64,000 nucleotides of DNA from positions 2,170,001 to 2,234,000 of the forward strand of contig JACZZP010000001.1 of NCBI GenBank assembly GCA_015183035.1, given 5' to 3'. Source of the DNA: Meloidogyne chitwoodi (taxonomy: Eukaryota > Nematoda > Chromadorea > Rhabditida > Meloidogynidae). Shown here in pieces: positions 11,079 through 23,954 of this stretch (its first letter is position 1; each line of letters begins with the position of its first letter). The translations under genes and the position numbers were made by a program. The notes under the pieces are model-generated. The model did no database searches, was not told the origin of the DNA, and was given only the letters and a program-made list of their open reading frames with translations.

Positions 11079-12903
11079 TTAAGTATTTGGATTAGTAAAT
11101 GTTTTGTCATGCAAAAGTTGCTTCAAAAATGGAAATGTATCACGAGCACTTTTTCTAAAAATAAAATAAAATTAATTTTATTTTATTTAAAAATGTCAAA
11201 AAATAAATAAAAATGAAATTTAATATATTTTAAAATATTTATAAAAATGCTGAAATTCTATCAACAAAGGTAAAAATAAATTAAAAAAAATAAAAATGAC
11301 ATAATATTTTATAAATAAAGTGTTAAAAAATATTTAGAATATTTTTTTAAATAAATAAGAAAATAAAATAATTTAAATTTTAATCTTAAATTAAAATTAA
11401 AATAAACCTAATTTCTGTGTGTTTCCATATATAAATATATAAATTAATTCCTGCTCCTAATGGAGTTATAAATCCTTGAATAAATGTAACATAATTAATT
11501 CTAGAGTGATTATTTGGATCTAAAACCTAAATAAATAATTAAATAAATATTATTTATTTATTTATTTTAAAAATTAATTTACATTAAAGAAAAACCAAAT
11601 AGCTGTTGGAAGTGCCCAACAAATACTATAAACAAGAAGAATTAATGCTACCAAAATAGTTAACTTTATTAAAATTTAATTAAATTAATTTAATAAAATT
11701 AATTTAAATTTACTCTAATTTGTTTTTGTGTTTTTTGAAATTCTTTATTTTGATTAGTTTTGTTATTTTTATTATACATTACACTTTTGTCTATTGTTTT
11801 TGGTTGTGGAGATATTTTATTAACTGATAAAGCAAATACTCGACTTTGACGATAAAAAAGAAAAAGCATTGTTATATATGTTCCTAATAAATTAATTATT
11901 TATTTAAATAATTTAAAATAACCAAAAACAAAAAGAGCAGTTAATTGAGCATAAATAGACCAAATAGTAGCAAATAAAGGTCCAGCATTTACACCCATAG
12001 AACATTGAAATGATGTTCCTGGATCTATTATAAAATAATTAAATAAATAAAAATTATTATTTTGCACATATTTAAATTATAATTACCTATATCCCAAAGA
12101 GAAACACCAATAGCAGCAATAAAAATAAAAATAGTAAAAGAAAATATTGAAGCAATTAAATTCTGGAATATTTTAAAATGAATATATATATTTAATTTAA
12201 AATAATTATTAAATTATTTAATTAAAAATATATTTTACTTTATTTTTCTTTCCATAAGAAAATGGCCAAGCAACAGCAGTTAATCTGTCCAAAGCTAATC
12301 CCAAAATTGTAACTTGATTAGCTGCAAATCCTCCAGTTAAAGGAGAACCAATCCAAACACAAAGGGTATGAGTAAATGAATGGATTGACATATACATTGC
12401 TATTATTTCAAAAGTAGCACGTAAAGCTAAACCTATCCCTAAAAAAATAAATAATTTTTATTTGAATATTAAATAAATCAAAAAATATCTTTAAAAGATG
12501 GAAATAAATATATCCTTTTAGAAATAATTAATTTAATCTTTCTCAATAATTATTTTAAAAATATTAAATAATTTTTTAAGTATTTTTAAAAATTAATAGC
12601 TTATAATTAAATTTCAAAATTTATTTATAATAACCAATAATAAATTCAACTGCTGCATTAGCTGCTATAAACAAATTGCATTGAGTGCCACGTAGAGATT
12701 GAAACCTTTTATATCTTTTTTATTAATTTTTACATAAAAATAAATTAAATTAATAAAAATAATAACCTTGCAAAAAGATAAAGCAAAAATCCATTAGTTA
12801 ATAAAGTATTTAATGCAATTATATAACGAAGTAAATTAATTATTAAAGAAGAATCTAATTCTTCTAATTGAGTTTTGTTTGGTGAAATTGTTAAAGAAGA
12901 CAT
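11079..12903 (-). CDS. Seven-helix chemoreceptor, srsx-like (copy 2)
   Basis: Tandem paralogue of the gene at 7039-8743. The start at 12903 reads MSSLTISPNKTQLEELDSSL, then TM1 NLLRYIIALNTLLTNGFLLY. TM2 TQCNLFIAANAAVEFIIG, TM3 with DRLTAVAWPFSYGKK, NLIASIFSFTIFIFIAAIG, a CSMGVNAGPLFATIWSIYAQ loop/helix, LTILVALILLVYSICWALP, and GINLYIYIWKHTEI near TM7; it ends LLHDKTFTNPNT. Exon order matches copy 1, including the exon holding only TM3 and the DRL motif, which is identical at nucleotide level to copy 1. Elsewhere the copies differ at many positions, in codons, intron length and the third intracellular loop. No disabling change was seen. Confidence 0.8.
12237..12378 (-). repeat. 142-nt tract identical to 8250-8391
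   Basis: Receptor 2 partner of the identical tract in receptor 1. The boundary on one side lies in the intron and on the other inside the exon. Confidence 0.85.
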
Positions 12904-14622
12904 TTTTATTTATTTAATTTATTTTTAATATTCTACATATAAATATTTTTATTTTTTTATTTTTTAATTTAAAGTAAAAGTAAAGGAATATAATCTATTA
13001 ACAATTTAAAAGAAGAAGAGATGATCTTCGAAAATAATTATTATTTTCCTTCATAATGGAAAAAAATAATTTAATAATTATAAAGAGATTTAATTTAATT
13101 TAATCTTAAATATCTTCACTTTACCCAAAATAAAAAATTAAAATAAATAATATTTTTTAAAGTATAAAAAAAATATTACAAAAATACAAATTAAAAGAAA
13201 ACTGAAAAAAAAATTGAAATTTTTTAAATAAAAATATAAGAAAAAATAATTAGGTATTAATTGCAAAAAAATTAAAATATTTTTATTTAAAGAAAATAAT
13301 TAAAAATTTTGAAAAAAGGAAAGTAAAAAATAAATTGTTAGGTAATTTAATAAATATTTGTAATTAAATAATAATAAAATATTTAAATTAAATTTAAAAA
13401 ATAATAATAATTTTAAAAATAATTTTAATTATATATATTAAAATAAATATATTTATTTATTATAGTAAAATTAAATTTTAAAAATAGAAATATTATTTAC
13501 TAATTTAGATATTAAAAAATAAATTTTAAAATTACTCAAATGATTATTAAACTCTCCTAATTATTTTTAAAAAATATATTTGCAAAATGAATAAATAAAT
13601 ATTTTTGTATTATCCGGTCTCTAATTAAAAATAAATAATTTATAAATAAATAATTTTTGTTAGTTTTGGCATTATGTTTTTTTATTAAAAAATTCATGTG
13701 AATATTCATTAATTAAATGTTAAATAAATATATTTATAAAATAAAAACATAAAATACAAAAAATATATTAAACTCATTTACGTGTTGTTTTTGTAGTAGT
13801 TAATAAAATAGTTTTATAAAGAATTTTATTTAAAAAATTATTATTTATTTATAAATAATAATAATAAATATAACTTTTATAATAAAAAATATTTTTTATT
13901 ACCTTATAAAAAATATTATAAAAAATCAATTAAATATTTTTATTTATTTGATACTAAAATTATATATTTTAATAAACTTTTGTTTTTAAATATAAAAGAA
14001 AAAAGTTTTTTTTTTAAAATAAATATTTAAATGTTAAAATTTACGTTAAAAAAATACACAAGGTGTAAAAGTTTTATGACGATAAAAAAAAATATTCTAA
14101 ATTTGGAAAAATATTTTTATATAAAATATGTTTTTTTTAAGTTTTTGGATTTGTTAATTAATTTATTAATTTTTTTTGACAGGTGATTTATTTAATTTAA
14201 AAAATTTAGAAAACAATTTTTGATTAAAAGAATTAAATAAATTATTTATTTATTTGAAATTTATAAAAAATAAAAAAATATTCAAAAATTAAAAAACAAA
14301 AATTATCAAAAAATTAAAAAATTTAAATATTAAACAAAATAAAAATTTAAAATATTAAAAATACAAGAATTTTTTATCAAGCAAGAAAAAGGCAGTTTTA
14401 TTTTAATAAAAAATTTAATTCGAATTTGAGTAAATAATATTTGTAAAAATAAGTAAATACTCAAGAATTTAATTGTTAATAAATATTATAATATTTTTTT
14501 AAAATATAAATACACTTTTTTAAATTAAAATAATTTATTTATTTAATTAAACACATTTAAATATTTAAAAAAAATTAATTCTTGAAGTAAATTAAAATAT
14601 ATTTAATTTTTCATCAAATAAT
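12904..14622. other. AT-rich intergenic region
   Basis: About 1.7 kb of A/T runs with frequent stops in all frames. Nothing coding and no structured repeat was recognised. Confidence 0.5.
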
Positions 14623-15504
14623 TTAGATTTTTCTTTTGCTTAAATATTCCTTTAATTGTGGCAAAGAATGGATACGATTTGAATATTCAACCAATTTTGG
14701 ATATTTAGATGACATTATATCCTTTTCCAATGTATTTAACATTCCAATAAAATGAGCAACAGAAAAGTCAATATAACTAATTCCAGAAGGTAAAATAAAA
14801 CCAGAATTAGATTCTTCTAAACGTTTCTCATAAAAAGGCAAATATTTTTCAAGTGCAGGAAGAAAAACATCTTTGCGAAGTTTTTCCTATTAAAAATTAA
14901 AATATATTTAGAAATAATTTTCTTAAATTTATTATGGATATATTCCATCTTTCATTATTATTAATTAGATAGCTTTATTATAATATAATTAAATTTTAAA
15001 TAAAAAAAGCTTACCAAATCTCCTTCACGAAATCCAAATTTTGCCCCAACATAAGGAGATGCTGCTGTACTAAACTCATCAGTAAGAAAACACATTTCTA
15101 ATGCTTTTGCTTCTTCCCAATCATCTTTGCCAGCTAAACCTAAAATAAAAATTATTTTTATTGTCAATAAGTAATTCTGTAAAATAAAATAAATATTATT
15201 TCAAGATACATATTTAAATTTAAAAAAATACCAAATTTGTTGCCCAAAAATTGCATAATAGCTCCACTCTGTGCTAATTGTTTTCCATCTACTTCTAACA
15301 CAGGAACTTGTCCAAAAAAACATTCTAATAAAAAATAAAAATATTAAATAATAAAAATAAATAAAAAAAACTTGATTTAATTGCTGGCCATTCATCTTTT
15401 TTAATTCGAATATCTTCAAAAGGTTGTCCTTTATAATTGAAAAGTAGACGAATTGGCTCTCCTCTTCCAGCCAAATCAAAATAATGCAATTTATATTGAA
15501 CCAT
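14623..15504 (-). CDS. Glutathione S-transferase, sigma class (copy 1)
   Basis: Conjugates glutathione to electrophiles; nematode sigma GSTs act in detoxification and some plant parasites secrete them. The start at 15504 reads [20 protein letters not shown], with Tyr8 as the expected catalytic residue. The N-terminal thioredoxin fold continues [19 protein letters not shown], then [19 protein letters not shown], containing the cis-Pro and the QSGAI glutathione-binding turn, and MQFLGNKFG. The helical domain has [54 protein letters not shown] and [15 protein letters not shown], ending KEYLSKRKI. Four exons, short introns, about 205 aa, normal for the class. Tandem copy at 16063-17485. No defect seen. 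Confidence 0.92.
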
Positions 15505-15877
15505 ATTTTATATAAAAACTGTTAAAAATATTAAATAAAAATATAATTAGAGTATAAATTAAAAAATAAAAGATATATAAATGCTTGTTAAAGACTAAAA
15601 ATTAAAAAAAAAACTAACAAAAATTAAAATATTTTTTTAAATCTTTTAAAATAAAGATATAAATTAAAGAAAATATCTAAAATTTAAATATAAAAATTAA
15701 ATTAGTTTAAATTAATAAGAATTTTTATGTTTAATGAAGACATTTTCGATGATATTTTATAAAATAAAAATTTCGATATTTATGAAGGATAATGGTAACT
15801 TTGTAGAATAGTCTCCCTAAAATTTTAAATAAACTAAAGATAATATTAATAAATAAATAACCTCTTTAAAAGATTAT

Positions 15878-16050
15878 TGAATTATCGGTAGAGCGAAACT
15901 TCCGGACGCCCACAAAAGCTTACAAGAAATAAGTTTATCTCCCTTTTTAAAAGACCAATTGGCACAATAATTTATTTAACAACCTTGTAGCATGGTACTA
16001 AATCATATCCAAGCGTTGGTCCGGAAGTTTCGATCTGCCGAATTATCAAA
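15878..16050. repeat. Inverted-repeat element next to GST copy 2
   Basis: Left arm GTAGAGCGAAACTTCCGGAC (about 15889-15908) mirrors GTCCGGAAGTTTCGATCTGC (about 16019-16038), extending outward to ATTATC/GATAAT. About 170 bp, noncoding. It ends just downstream of the GST copy 2 stop, where that gene's tail differs from copy 1 (NINNIK instead of KI), so it may have altered the end of the gene. Confidence 0.65.
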
Positions 16051-16062
16051 AGGACAGATTTT

Positions 16063-17485
<1,423 letters not shown>

Positions 17486-18220
17486 ATTTTATATAAAAAC
17501 TGTTAAAAATATTAAATTAAAATATAATTTAAAGAAATTCCTTAAGAATTTTCTCGTCAATTAAAAGTTTTTCAAAAGTTTTAAAGGTTTGGGTAATTTA
17601 TTTGTAATTTCTATTTAATTTTAAAAATAATTTAAACGAAAGTCGTTAAAACGAAATAACTTAAATGAAGTAAAGAAACTTTGAAAGTGATTTTATATTG
17701 AGAAAATTCGTTTAAGTTGAGTTGTTTTTATAATACCTATAAATTTATTTATAAACTATAAATATTGTAGACAACAACTATTTAAGGTTAGTTTTTATTT
17801 TGTTTTTTAATTGATAGAGAAATGCAAAATACATAAAATGTTAGATGATATAAAATTGAACATTTATAAAAATAAAAAAATAAAGGAATAGAAAAATAAA
17901 TAAATACAAAGTGGTACGTACCTCTCCGATTAGTAATTCTCGCTAATTTATTTTATTTTCACAACACATTTTATTTTCTACATAATTCCCCATACAATTT
18001 ATTTATGTGTTCAGCGTATTATTTATTGAATATATATTTGTTGTGAAACTAAGTTGAAAATACTTTGGGCGCGTATTTTTACAAATTGTTATGTAGAAAA
18101 AATGAAATGTAAAATTTTTGTTAAATATTTTTTTTATTCTCTAGATAATTTCTCTTATACTAATTATTTAAATATAGCTAAGAATATGTACAAAGTTTTT
18201 TTTATAAATTTATTTTAATT
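17486..18220. other. Intergenic, no gene recognised
   Basis: 5' flank of GST copy 2. The first 40 bases match the 5' flank of GST copy 1, so the duplication includes the promoter-proximal region. The rest is AT-rich without a recognisable gene. Confidence 0.5.
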
Positions 18221-18426
18221 GGGATCAACCCTGAAAGACAATTCCCTGAATATCAACTCAGCCAAGTGGTCCAAATGCCAATTCGGTCAAGTAATAAAAC
18301 ACCCCTTGTGGGTCCAAGTTTGCACGGGACCAACTAGTTTAGAGTTTGACCGAATTGGCAATTGGACAACTTTGCTGAGTTGATATTCAGGGAATTGTCT
18401 TTCAGGGGCGGACCCGTTTAATTAAT
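18221..18426. mobile_element. Short inverted-repeat element (about 200 bp)
   Basis: Arms CTGAAAGACAATTCCCTGAA (18231-18250) and TTCAGGGAATTGTCTTTCAG are exact complements, extended by TATCAACTCAGC/GCTGAGTTGATA and a second pair CAATTCGGTCAA/TTGACCGAATTG. The ends begin GGG; flanks TTTTAATT and GTTTAATT agree at 7 of 8 positions. Noncoding. Confidence 0.7.
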
Positions 18427-18650
18427 ATTTTGAGAGTTTGTTAAAAAAGGTTGATAAAAATTAACGCTCAAAGTACTACATAACTATTTTCTTATATGTA
18501 TATTTATTTTTCTTTTTACATATCTTCTCCTCAATCAACAAAAATAAACTAAAATAAATAGATAAAACAAAGAATAGTATGTGTAGGTCTTTTTGCGTAC
18601 GCAAACCAAATTTTTTATAACCAATCCTTTTTCGATAAAATATAGGCAGC

Positions 18651-18861
18651 CAGACATTTAAGGACTGACATTTGGGAACAGATATTTAGGGATCAGTCAT
18701 TTAGGAACGGACATTTAAGGACGGACTTTTGGGGACCGCATTTGGGGACGGACATTTAAGGACGGACATTTAGGGATCGCATTTAAGGATGGACATTTGG
18801 GAACGGACTTTTGGGGATTAGACATTTAGGGATGGAATTTTGGGGACGGACATTTGGGGAC
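18651..18861. repeat. Tandem array, left arm
   Basis: Degenerate 12-15 bp units such as GGACGGACATTTAGGGA and GGACGGACTTTTGGGGA, about 16 copies. The reverse complement forms the right arm at 19782-20023. Confidence 0.85.
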
Positions 18862-18929
18862 GAAAAAGAATTAAAAAAATAAATACAAAACTTATCACAA
18901 ATTATGTATTTTATTTACATCAATGATTA

Positions 18930-19022
18930 CAGGAAAATTCCTCTCCGGAAAATTCCTCCCGGAGAATACCTCTCCAGATTTTTGGAAAATTCCTCTTTTA
19001 GTGGAAAATTCCTCTTCGAGCA
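18930..19022. repeat. GGAAAATTCCTCT short tandem array
   Basis: Five to six imperfect units of GGAAAATTCCTCTCC, each itself containing the palindrome GGAAAATTCC-like core. Internal to the composite element. Confidence 0.7.
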
Positions 19023-19109
19023 AAATTTTTTTGAAAATTTAAGGTTATTTTAGATCATTTTAATAAGATTATTCTACATATCATAGTACAATTTTTGGTA
19101 CTTGTGTGT

Positions 19110-19747
19110 TATTCCCCGAACTTTTTGTGGATAGGTTTTTGCGGATGAATTTATTTAAGAGAGGTGTCATTCTAGAGAGTTCGGCGAGCTGAATCGAACT
19201 AGCCCTCAACAAAGTCGAACCAACGACTTTGAGCCGAGTTACAGGTCCCTGAATTTCGAAAAAGCATAGGGGGGAGTAAGCTCTTTTTGTGGGTAAAAAT
19301 TCAAATATGAGTATGAAAGCTCATTCGAAAGAGCTCTTCGCGACCTATCGAATGAGACCAAAATCTTCTTGATTGAACAATTTTGAACAAGGTTATGAAG
19401 GATCGAAGTTTGCTGGAAACACGTCAAACTTGGACCTATTGGGAGTGTTTTATGACTTCTTCATTTGGGAGCCCATCTCTCGTTGGCTTTTGATACATGC
19501 GTTATTCTACGGCGCAAATTACAACAAAATAATTAATTCATTGAAAATAATTTAAGTGCAGCCGCGGTAATCACTTTGAAGAGCTTACTCCCCCCTATGG
19601 TTTTTCAATTTTCAGGGGCCTGTAACTCGGCTCCAACTTGAGTCCCAAAACTTTTTTGATGTCGTTCGACTCTACTCGACGAGCTCTTTCGAATGACATA
19701 TATATTGTCCAGATCGGAATCTGGGCCCTCAAAGCAAGTTTTACCCA
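19110..19747. mobile_element. Chimeric foldback unit inside the composite element
   Basis: The left half (GGTGTCATTC, GAGCTGAATCGAACTAGCCC, CATAGGGGGGAGTAAGCTC) matches the arms of the 20024-20751 element. The right half (GAGCTTACTCCCCCCTATGG, GATGTCGTTCGACTCTACTC, ending AGCAAGTTTTACC) matches the arms of the 16549-17198 element. No target duplication was found, so recombination between two subfamilies is likely. Confidence 0.65.
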
Positions 19748-19781
19748 TATTTATTTGAATTAATTTTTTTAATTCTTTTTC

Positions 19782-20023
19782 GTCCCCAAATGTCCGTCCC
19801 CAAATGTCCGTCCCCAAATGTCCGTCCCCAAATGTCAATCCCCAAATTTCTGCCCCCAAAAGTCTAATCCCCAAAAGTCCGTCCCTAAATGTCCGTCCCC
19901 AAATGCGGTCCCCAAAAGTCCGTCCTTAAATGTCCGTCCCCAAATGCGGTCCCCAAAAGTCCGTCCTTAAATGTCCGTTCCTAAATGACTGATCCCTAAA
20001 TATCCGTTCCCAAATGTCAGTCC
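19782..20023. repeat. Tandem array, right arm
   Basis: About 18 units of CCCCAAATGTCCGTC, CCCCAAAAGTCCGTC and CCTTAAATGTCC, the reverse complement of the left-arm array. The array resumes after the nested element, at 20752-20776. Confidence 0.85.
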
Positions 20024-20751
20024 GGATCTGGTGAAGTATAGGTGGTTTTTTTGTAGCGGTTCAATTTACACAAGTGAGGTGTCATTCGAAAGAGCTCGGC
20101 GAGCTGAGTCGAACTAGCCCTGAACGAAGTCGAACCAACTACTCTGAGCCGAGATACAGACCCCCGAAAATTGAAAAACCATAGGGGGGAGTAAGCTCTT
20201 ATTAGTGATTACCGCGGCTGCTACTAAATTATTTTCACTGAATTATTTTGTAGTAATTTGCGCCGTAGAATAACGTATCTACCTTTGTGTCATTAAATTG
20301 GCTGTTCTTAAATTTTTGATAAATTAATTATTTATTTGTAATTTGCGCCGTAGAATAACGCATGTACCAAAAAGCCAACCAGGGATGGGCTCTCACACGA
20401 AGAAGTGATAAAACACTCTGCAGGTTCAAGTTTGGCGTGTTTCCAGCAAACTTCGATCTTTCATAACTTTGTTCAAAATTGTTCAATCTCGACAATTTTG
20501 GTCTCATTCGATAGGTCTCAAAGAGACCTATCGAATGAGCTATCATACTCATATTCGACTTTTCCACCCCAAAACTGAGCTTACTCCCCCCTATGGTTTT
20601 TCGATTTTCGGGGGTCTGTATCTCGGCTCAGAGTAGTTGGTTCGACTTCGTTCAGGGCTAGTTCGACTCAGCTCGCCGAGCTCTTTCGAATGACACCTCA
20701 CTTGTGTAAATTGAACCGCTACAAAAAAACCACCTATACTTAACCAGATTC
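20024..20751. mobile_element. Foldback element nested in the tandem array
   Basis: Ends GGATCTGGTGAAGTATAGG and CCTATACTTAACCAGATTC are near-perfect inverted repeats of about 175 bp. The arms include AGCGGTTCAATTTACACAAG, GTCGAACCAACTACTCTGAG and CATAGGGGGGAGTAAGCTC. Exact 8-bp duplications GTCAGTCC occupy 20016-20023 and 20752-20759. Excising the element with one duplication restores CAAATGTCAGTCCTTAAATG, matching the other arm of the host array. The centre has a palindrome around TCATTCGATAGGTCTCAAAG. Nonautonomous. Confidence 0.85.
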
Positions 20752-20784
20752 GTCAGTCCTTAAATGTCTCACCACCAAAATATA

Positions 20785-21136
20785 AACTATATAATATATT
20801 CTTTTTCAAAGAAAATGATTTTGCATATTTTTAATCAAAAATTATTTGATAAAATAAAAAAGTAAATAAAATTTATTTGGTTTATTTCTTTGAAAATACA
20901 TTATATTGGCTTTATGCGAAAAAAAATAAAAATGACGTTTGATCCCTGATTTTTATGAAAATTTGATAATTTTTTTCTAAACGTGTGAAATTTCTGTTGC
21001 CATTAGGAACTATTTTTAACAAACTTTTTACCTTATTGGAAATTTTAATTTGTTTTATTTTTTTCATGTAAAATTTTTCCCAATTAACATTTTTTACTTT
21101 GTAAATTTTCTTTATTAAAAAAATTTTTTTTTAATA
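20785..21136. promoter_or_regulatory. Upstream region of the peroxiredoxin gene
   Basis: AT-rich 5' flank between the composite element and the start codon. No specific regulatory site was recognised. Confidence 0.3.
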
Positions 21137-22143
21137 ATGCAGCGTTATAGAACAAAATCTTCTTCTTCTCAAAATAGTACTAAAAAGAAAATATTAACAA
21201 AGATGACTTCTTCACGTGCGCAAATTGGAAAACTTGCTCCCGAATTTACAGCTGATGCTGTTGTGGATTCTGACTTTAAGACAATTTCGCTTTCAGATTA
21301 TAAAGGCAAATATGTTGTTTTATTCTTCTATCCGCTTGACTTGTTTGTTTTTTTTTTAATTTTAAATAGATTTTGATATAAATGTTCAAGAATGATAAAA
21401 TTATTTTTAACAATTTTTTAGTACGTTTGTCTGTCCCACTGAAATAATTGCCTTTTCTGAGAAAAGCGTTGAATTTAACAAAATGAATGTTCAATTATTG
21501 GCTTGCTCTACTGACTCTAAATTTAGGTTCTATTTTTATTTATCTTTTTATATAAAATTTATTTTTAGTCATTTTGAATGGATTAATAAGCCACGTAAGG
21601 AAGGAGGACTTGGAGAAATGAAGATTCCTGTTTTGGCTGATCGTAACATGAAAATTGCTCGCGATTATGGTGTGCTTAAAGAAGACGAAGGGATCGCCTA
21701 TCGGTTTTTAATTTAAAATTTTTATAATAATTGTTTGTTTACAACGTTAAAATTATTCTAAAATAAATTTTTTAATTTTCAGTGGACTATTTATCATTGA
21801 TCCGAAAGGGATTCTTCGCCAAATTACTATTAATGATCTTCCTGTTGGACGTTCTGTTGATGAGGTTAATTGTGATAAATTTAATTAATTAGATATCCGG
21901 GAACAAATTTTTTCGGGTTTTCATCTAAATTAAAAAAATATAAAATATTTGGCCCCCTTTTAGCTCTAAAAAGTTTAATTATGAAATAAACACTTTTCAC
22001 TTTAAATTTAGACTCTTCGTCTTGTGCAAGCATTCCAATATACTGACAAACATGGGGAAGTTTGTCCAGCCAATTGGAAGCCAGGAAATGATACAATCAA
22101 ACCAGATCCTAATAAGAGCAAAGAATATTTTGGCAAACATTAA
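21137..22143 (+). CDS. prdx-2: Typical 2-Cys peroxiredoxin
   Basis: Thiol peroxidase reducing H2O2 and organic peroxides through thioredoxin. Five exons join cleanly in frame: 21137-21342, 21422-21526, 21569-21703, 21783-21864, 22012-22143 (660 nt, 219 aa). The ATG at 21203 ([20 protein letters not shown]) would give 197 aa, the usual length, so the first 22 residues may be untranslated or a small N-terminal extension. The peroxidatic Cys lies in [15 protein letters not shown], split across intron 1. The resolving Cys is in [15 protein letters not shown], and the C-terminal helix ends [14 protein letters not shown] is present but the YF motif is modified as KEYFGKH, consistent with eukaryotic Prx1/2. 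No frame defect. Confidence 0.93.
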
Positions 22144-22768
22144 TTGATTGATAGAAGAATTAGACTTTAAAATATTAAGAAAAGAAAAATTTAATTTTAA
22201 AAAATATTTTTATTTTTTACATATTTCGCTTAATGGATGTTGCAATTATTTTATTTTTTTAATGGAATATTTTGGATATGTTACGCATTTTCACAGTTTT
22301 TATTATAAATGGTTAGTTTATTTTGTTTTGTATGACTGTCAGAATTTATAAAATGAAGATAGGTAGTATTGAATTTACTCGTAATTTTAATAAAGTTATT
22401 ACTGCTTGACGTATATTTATTTTTTTAAATATAAAATGTGAATTTAAAAACAATTAAAAAAAGTTTTTTTTATTTAATCATTTGTTCTTTTAAATTTAAA
22501 TAATAAAATAATTACTGGATAATTACATAGGTATTATAAATAAATAATTTTCTTGTACTTTTAAAATTGTTTGTTTTTAATATTAAAATAAAATAATTAA
22601 ATAGAATTAAAGTATTAAATTAAAAAAATTTAGAATTATTTAATAATATTTAAACAAGTAAATCTACATATTTTGTGAATTTTTTCATCTACTAGTCTTG
22701 TTTTTTAATTGTTTATCTCGTCAAAAAATAATAATTAATTAGGGAATTAGAATAAATTATTTATTTTT
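22144..22768. other. 3' flank of peroxiredoxin, AT-rich
   Basis: Contains AATAAA-type signals (for example near 22388) and A/T runs. No further gene was seen. Confidence 0.4.
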
Positions 22769-23312
22769 GGTACTTTTCCGTTATGGCGGCAATTCCCGCA
22801 ATTTTTTGTCGTAATTTTTTTTCTTTCTTTATTATATTGGAGGCATAAAATCAACAAGTGTATCGAGTTGAGTTTTTGAACAAGACAGGTGTCACAGCGA
22901 ATTCCTTTACGTGAACGGCATGAAATGCATCTCCGTTTAGGAATAAGCTTTTCACGATTTTTTCTTCAATGGGACGCATTTTCACACGACAACAAAGGCG
23001 TTCATTGTGAATAATTCCAACTTTCTGGAGGAATTTTGTTGCATGAGTCTCGTCGGGAAGTTCAACAAGTAATTTTTTGTAATTATAACTCATTTTTAAA
23101 AAGTTGGAAAGAGTAATTTCGAAAAAATATATAAGGAATTGAATTAATGTATTAACAATCATATTATTGGGCAGTTTTCCCATTCAGCTTTATATAATCT
23201 TTTTTGGTAAAAATTAAAAAATAATGTTGATTTATGCCTCCAATATAATAAAGAAAGAAAAAAAATTACGGACAAAAAATTGCGGAAATTGCCGCCATAA
23301 CGGAAAAGTACC
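22769..23312 (-). mobile_element. Merlin/IS1016-like DNA transposon, internally deleted
   Basis: Terminal inverted repeats of about 80 bp begin GGTACTTTTCCGTTATGGCG and end CGCCATAACGGAAAAGTACC, flanked by the exact 8-bp duplication TTATTTTT (22761-22768, 23313-23320). Inside, minus-strand codons from about 23092 give MSYNYKKLLVELPDETHATK, FLQKVGIIHNERLCCRVKM; in the next frame RRCISCRSRKGIRCDTCLVQ. That layout, a helix-rich start followed by a Cys zinc ribbon, resembles the N-terminus of IS1595/ISXO2-type transposases. The DDE core is missing and a frame break separates the two parts, so it is nonautonomous. The 8-bp duplication agrees with the Merlin superfamily. Confidence 0.75.
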
Positions 23313-23320
23313 TTATTTTT

Positions 23321-23954
23321 TTTGAATTAAATAATATAAATAAATAATGCTTTAATTGCTTTTTACCTCATTTTTATTTAAAATTATTTTATTTATTATA
23401 ATTATATTAATATTTAAATATTATTTAAATATTATAAATGAATAATAAATTTAAAAAAAAAATAAAAAATATTAAATATTAAATAAATAGTTGATATATA
23501 ACACCTTTTTATATTCACAACATCTATTTAATTTAAATATTAATAAATGAACTTTATCTTAAATATATTTACCTAATTATTTATTTTAATTATTTAAAAT
23601 AATTATAAATTTTTTTAATAAAAAATTACTTTTAAAAATTTAAATTAAAACATATTTGTCAGTTTTAATTAAAAAAATGAATAATTAATTAAAATAAAAG
23701 TCTTAATTTTATTTAAATATTTTAATTTTTTTAGGTTTATTTTATTTATAATTATTAGTTTTTATTAAAGTTAAAAAAAAAATAAAATTAAGCATTTTAA
23801 AATAAAATAATATAATTAAAATCTCTTTTAAAAATACTGTGAAAGATAAACATTAATTATTTTATTTTATATTTAAAATTGAAAAATATTAATAAAATAA
23901 TTTTTAAAATTTTTAGGAATTAAAAATATATTTATAAATTAGTCAAAAAAAAAA
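23321..23954. other. AT-rich intergenic
   Basis: No gene or repeat of note; A/T runs leading to the receptor start. Confidence 0.4.

Larger units (their letters stand above)
18645..20776. mobile_element. Composite foldback element with tandem-array arms
   Basis: The left end GGCAGCCAGACATTTAAGGA mirrors the right end TCCTTAAATGTCTCACCACC once the nested element at 20024-20751 is removed. Flanks are an exact 8-bp duplication AAAATATA at 18637-18644 and 20777-20784. Each arm is a minisatellite of 12-15 bp units (consensus GGACGGACATTTGGG): 18651-18861 on the left and its reverse complement from 19782 to 20023. Inside the arrays ATTAAAAAAAT/ATTTTTTTAAT continue the pairing. The centre holds a short GGAAAATTCCTCT array (about 18930-19020) and a chimeric foldback unit (about 19110-19747). 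No transposase. Confidence 0.8.
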
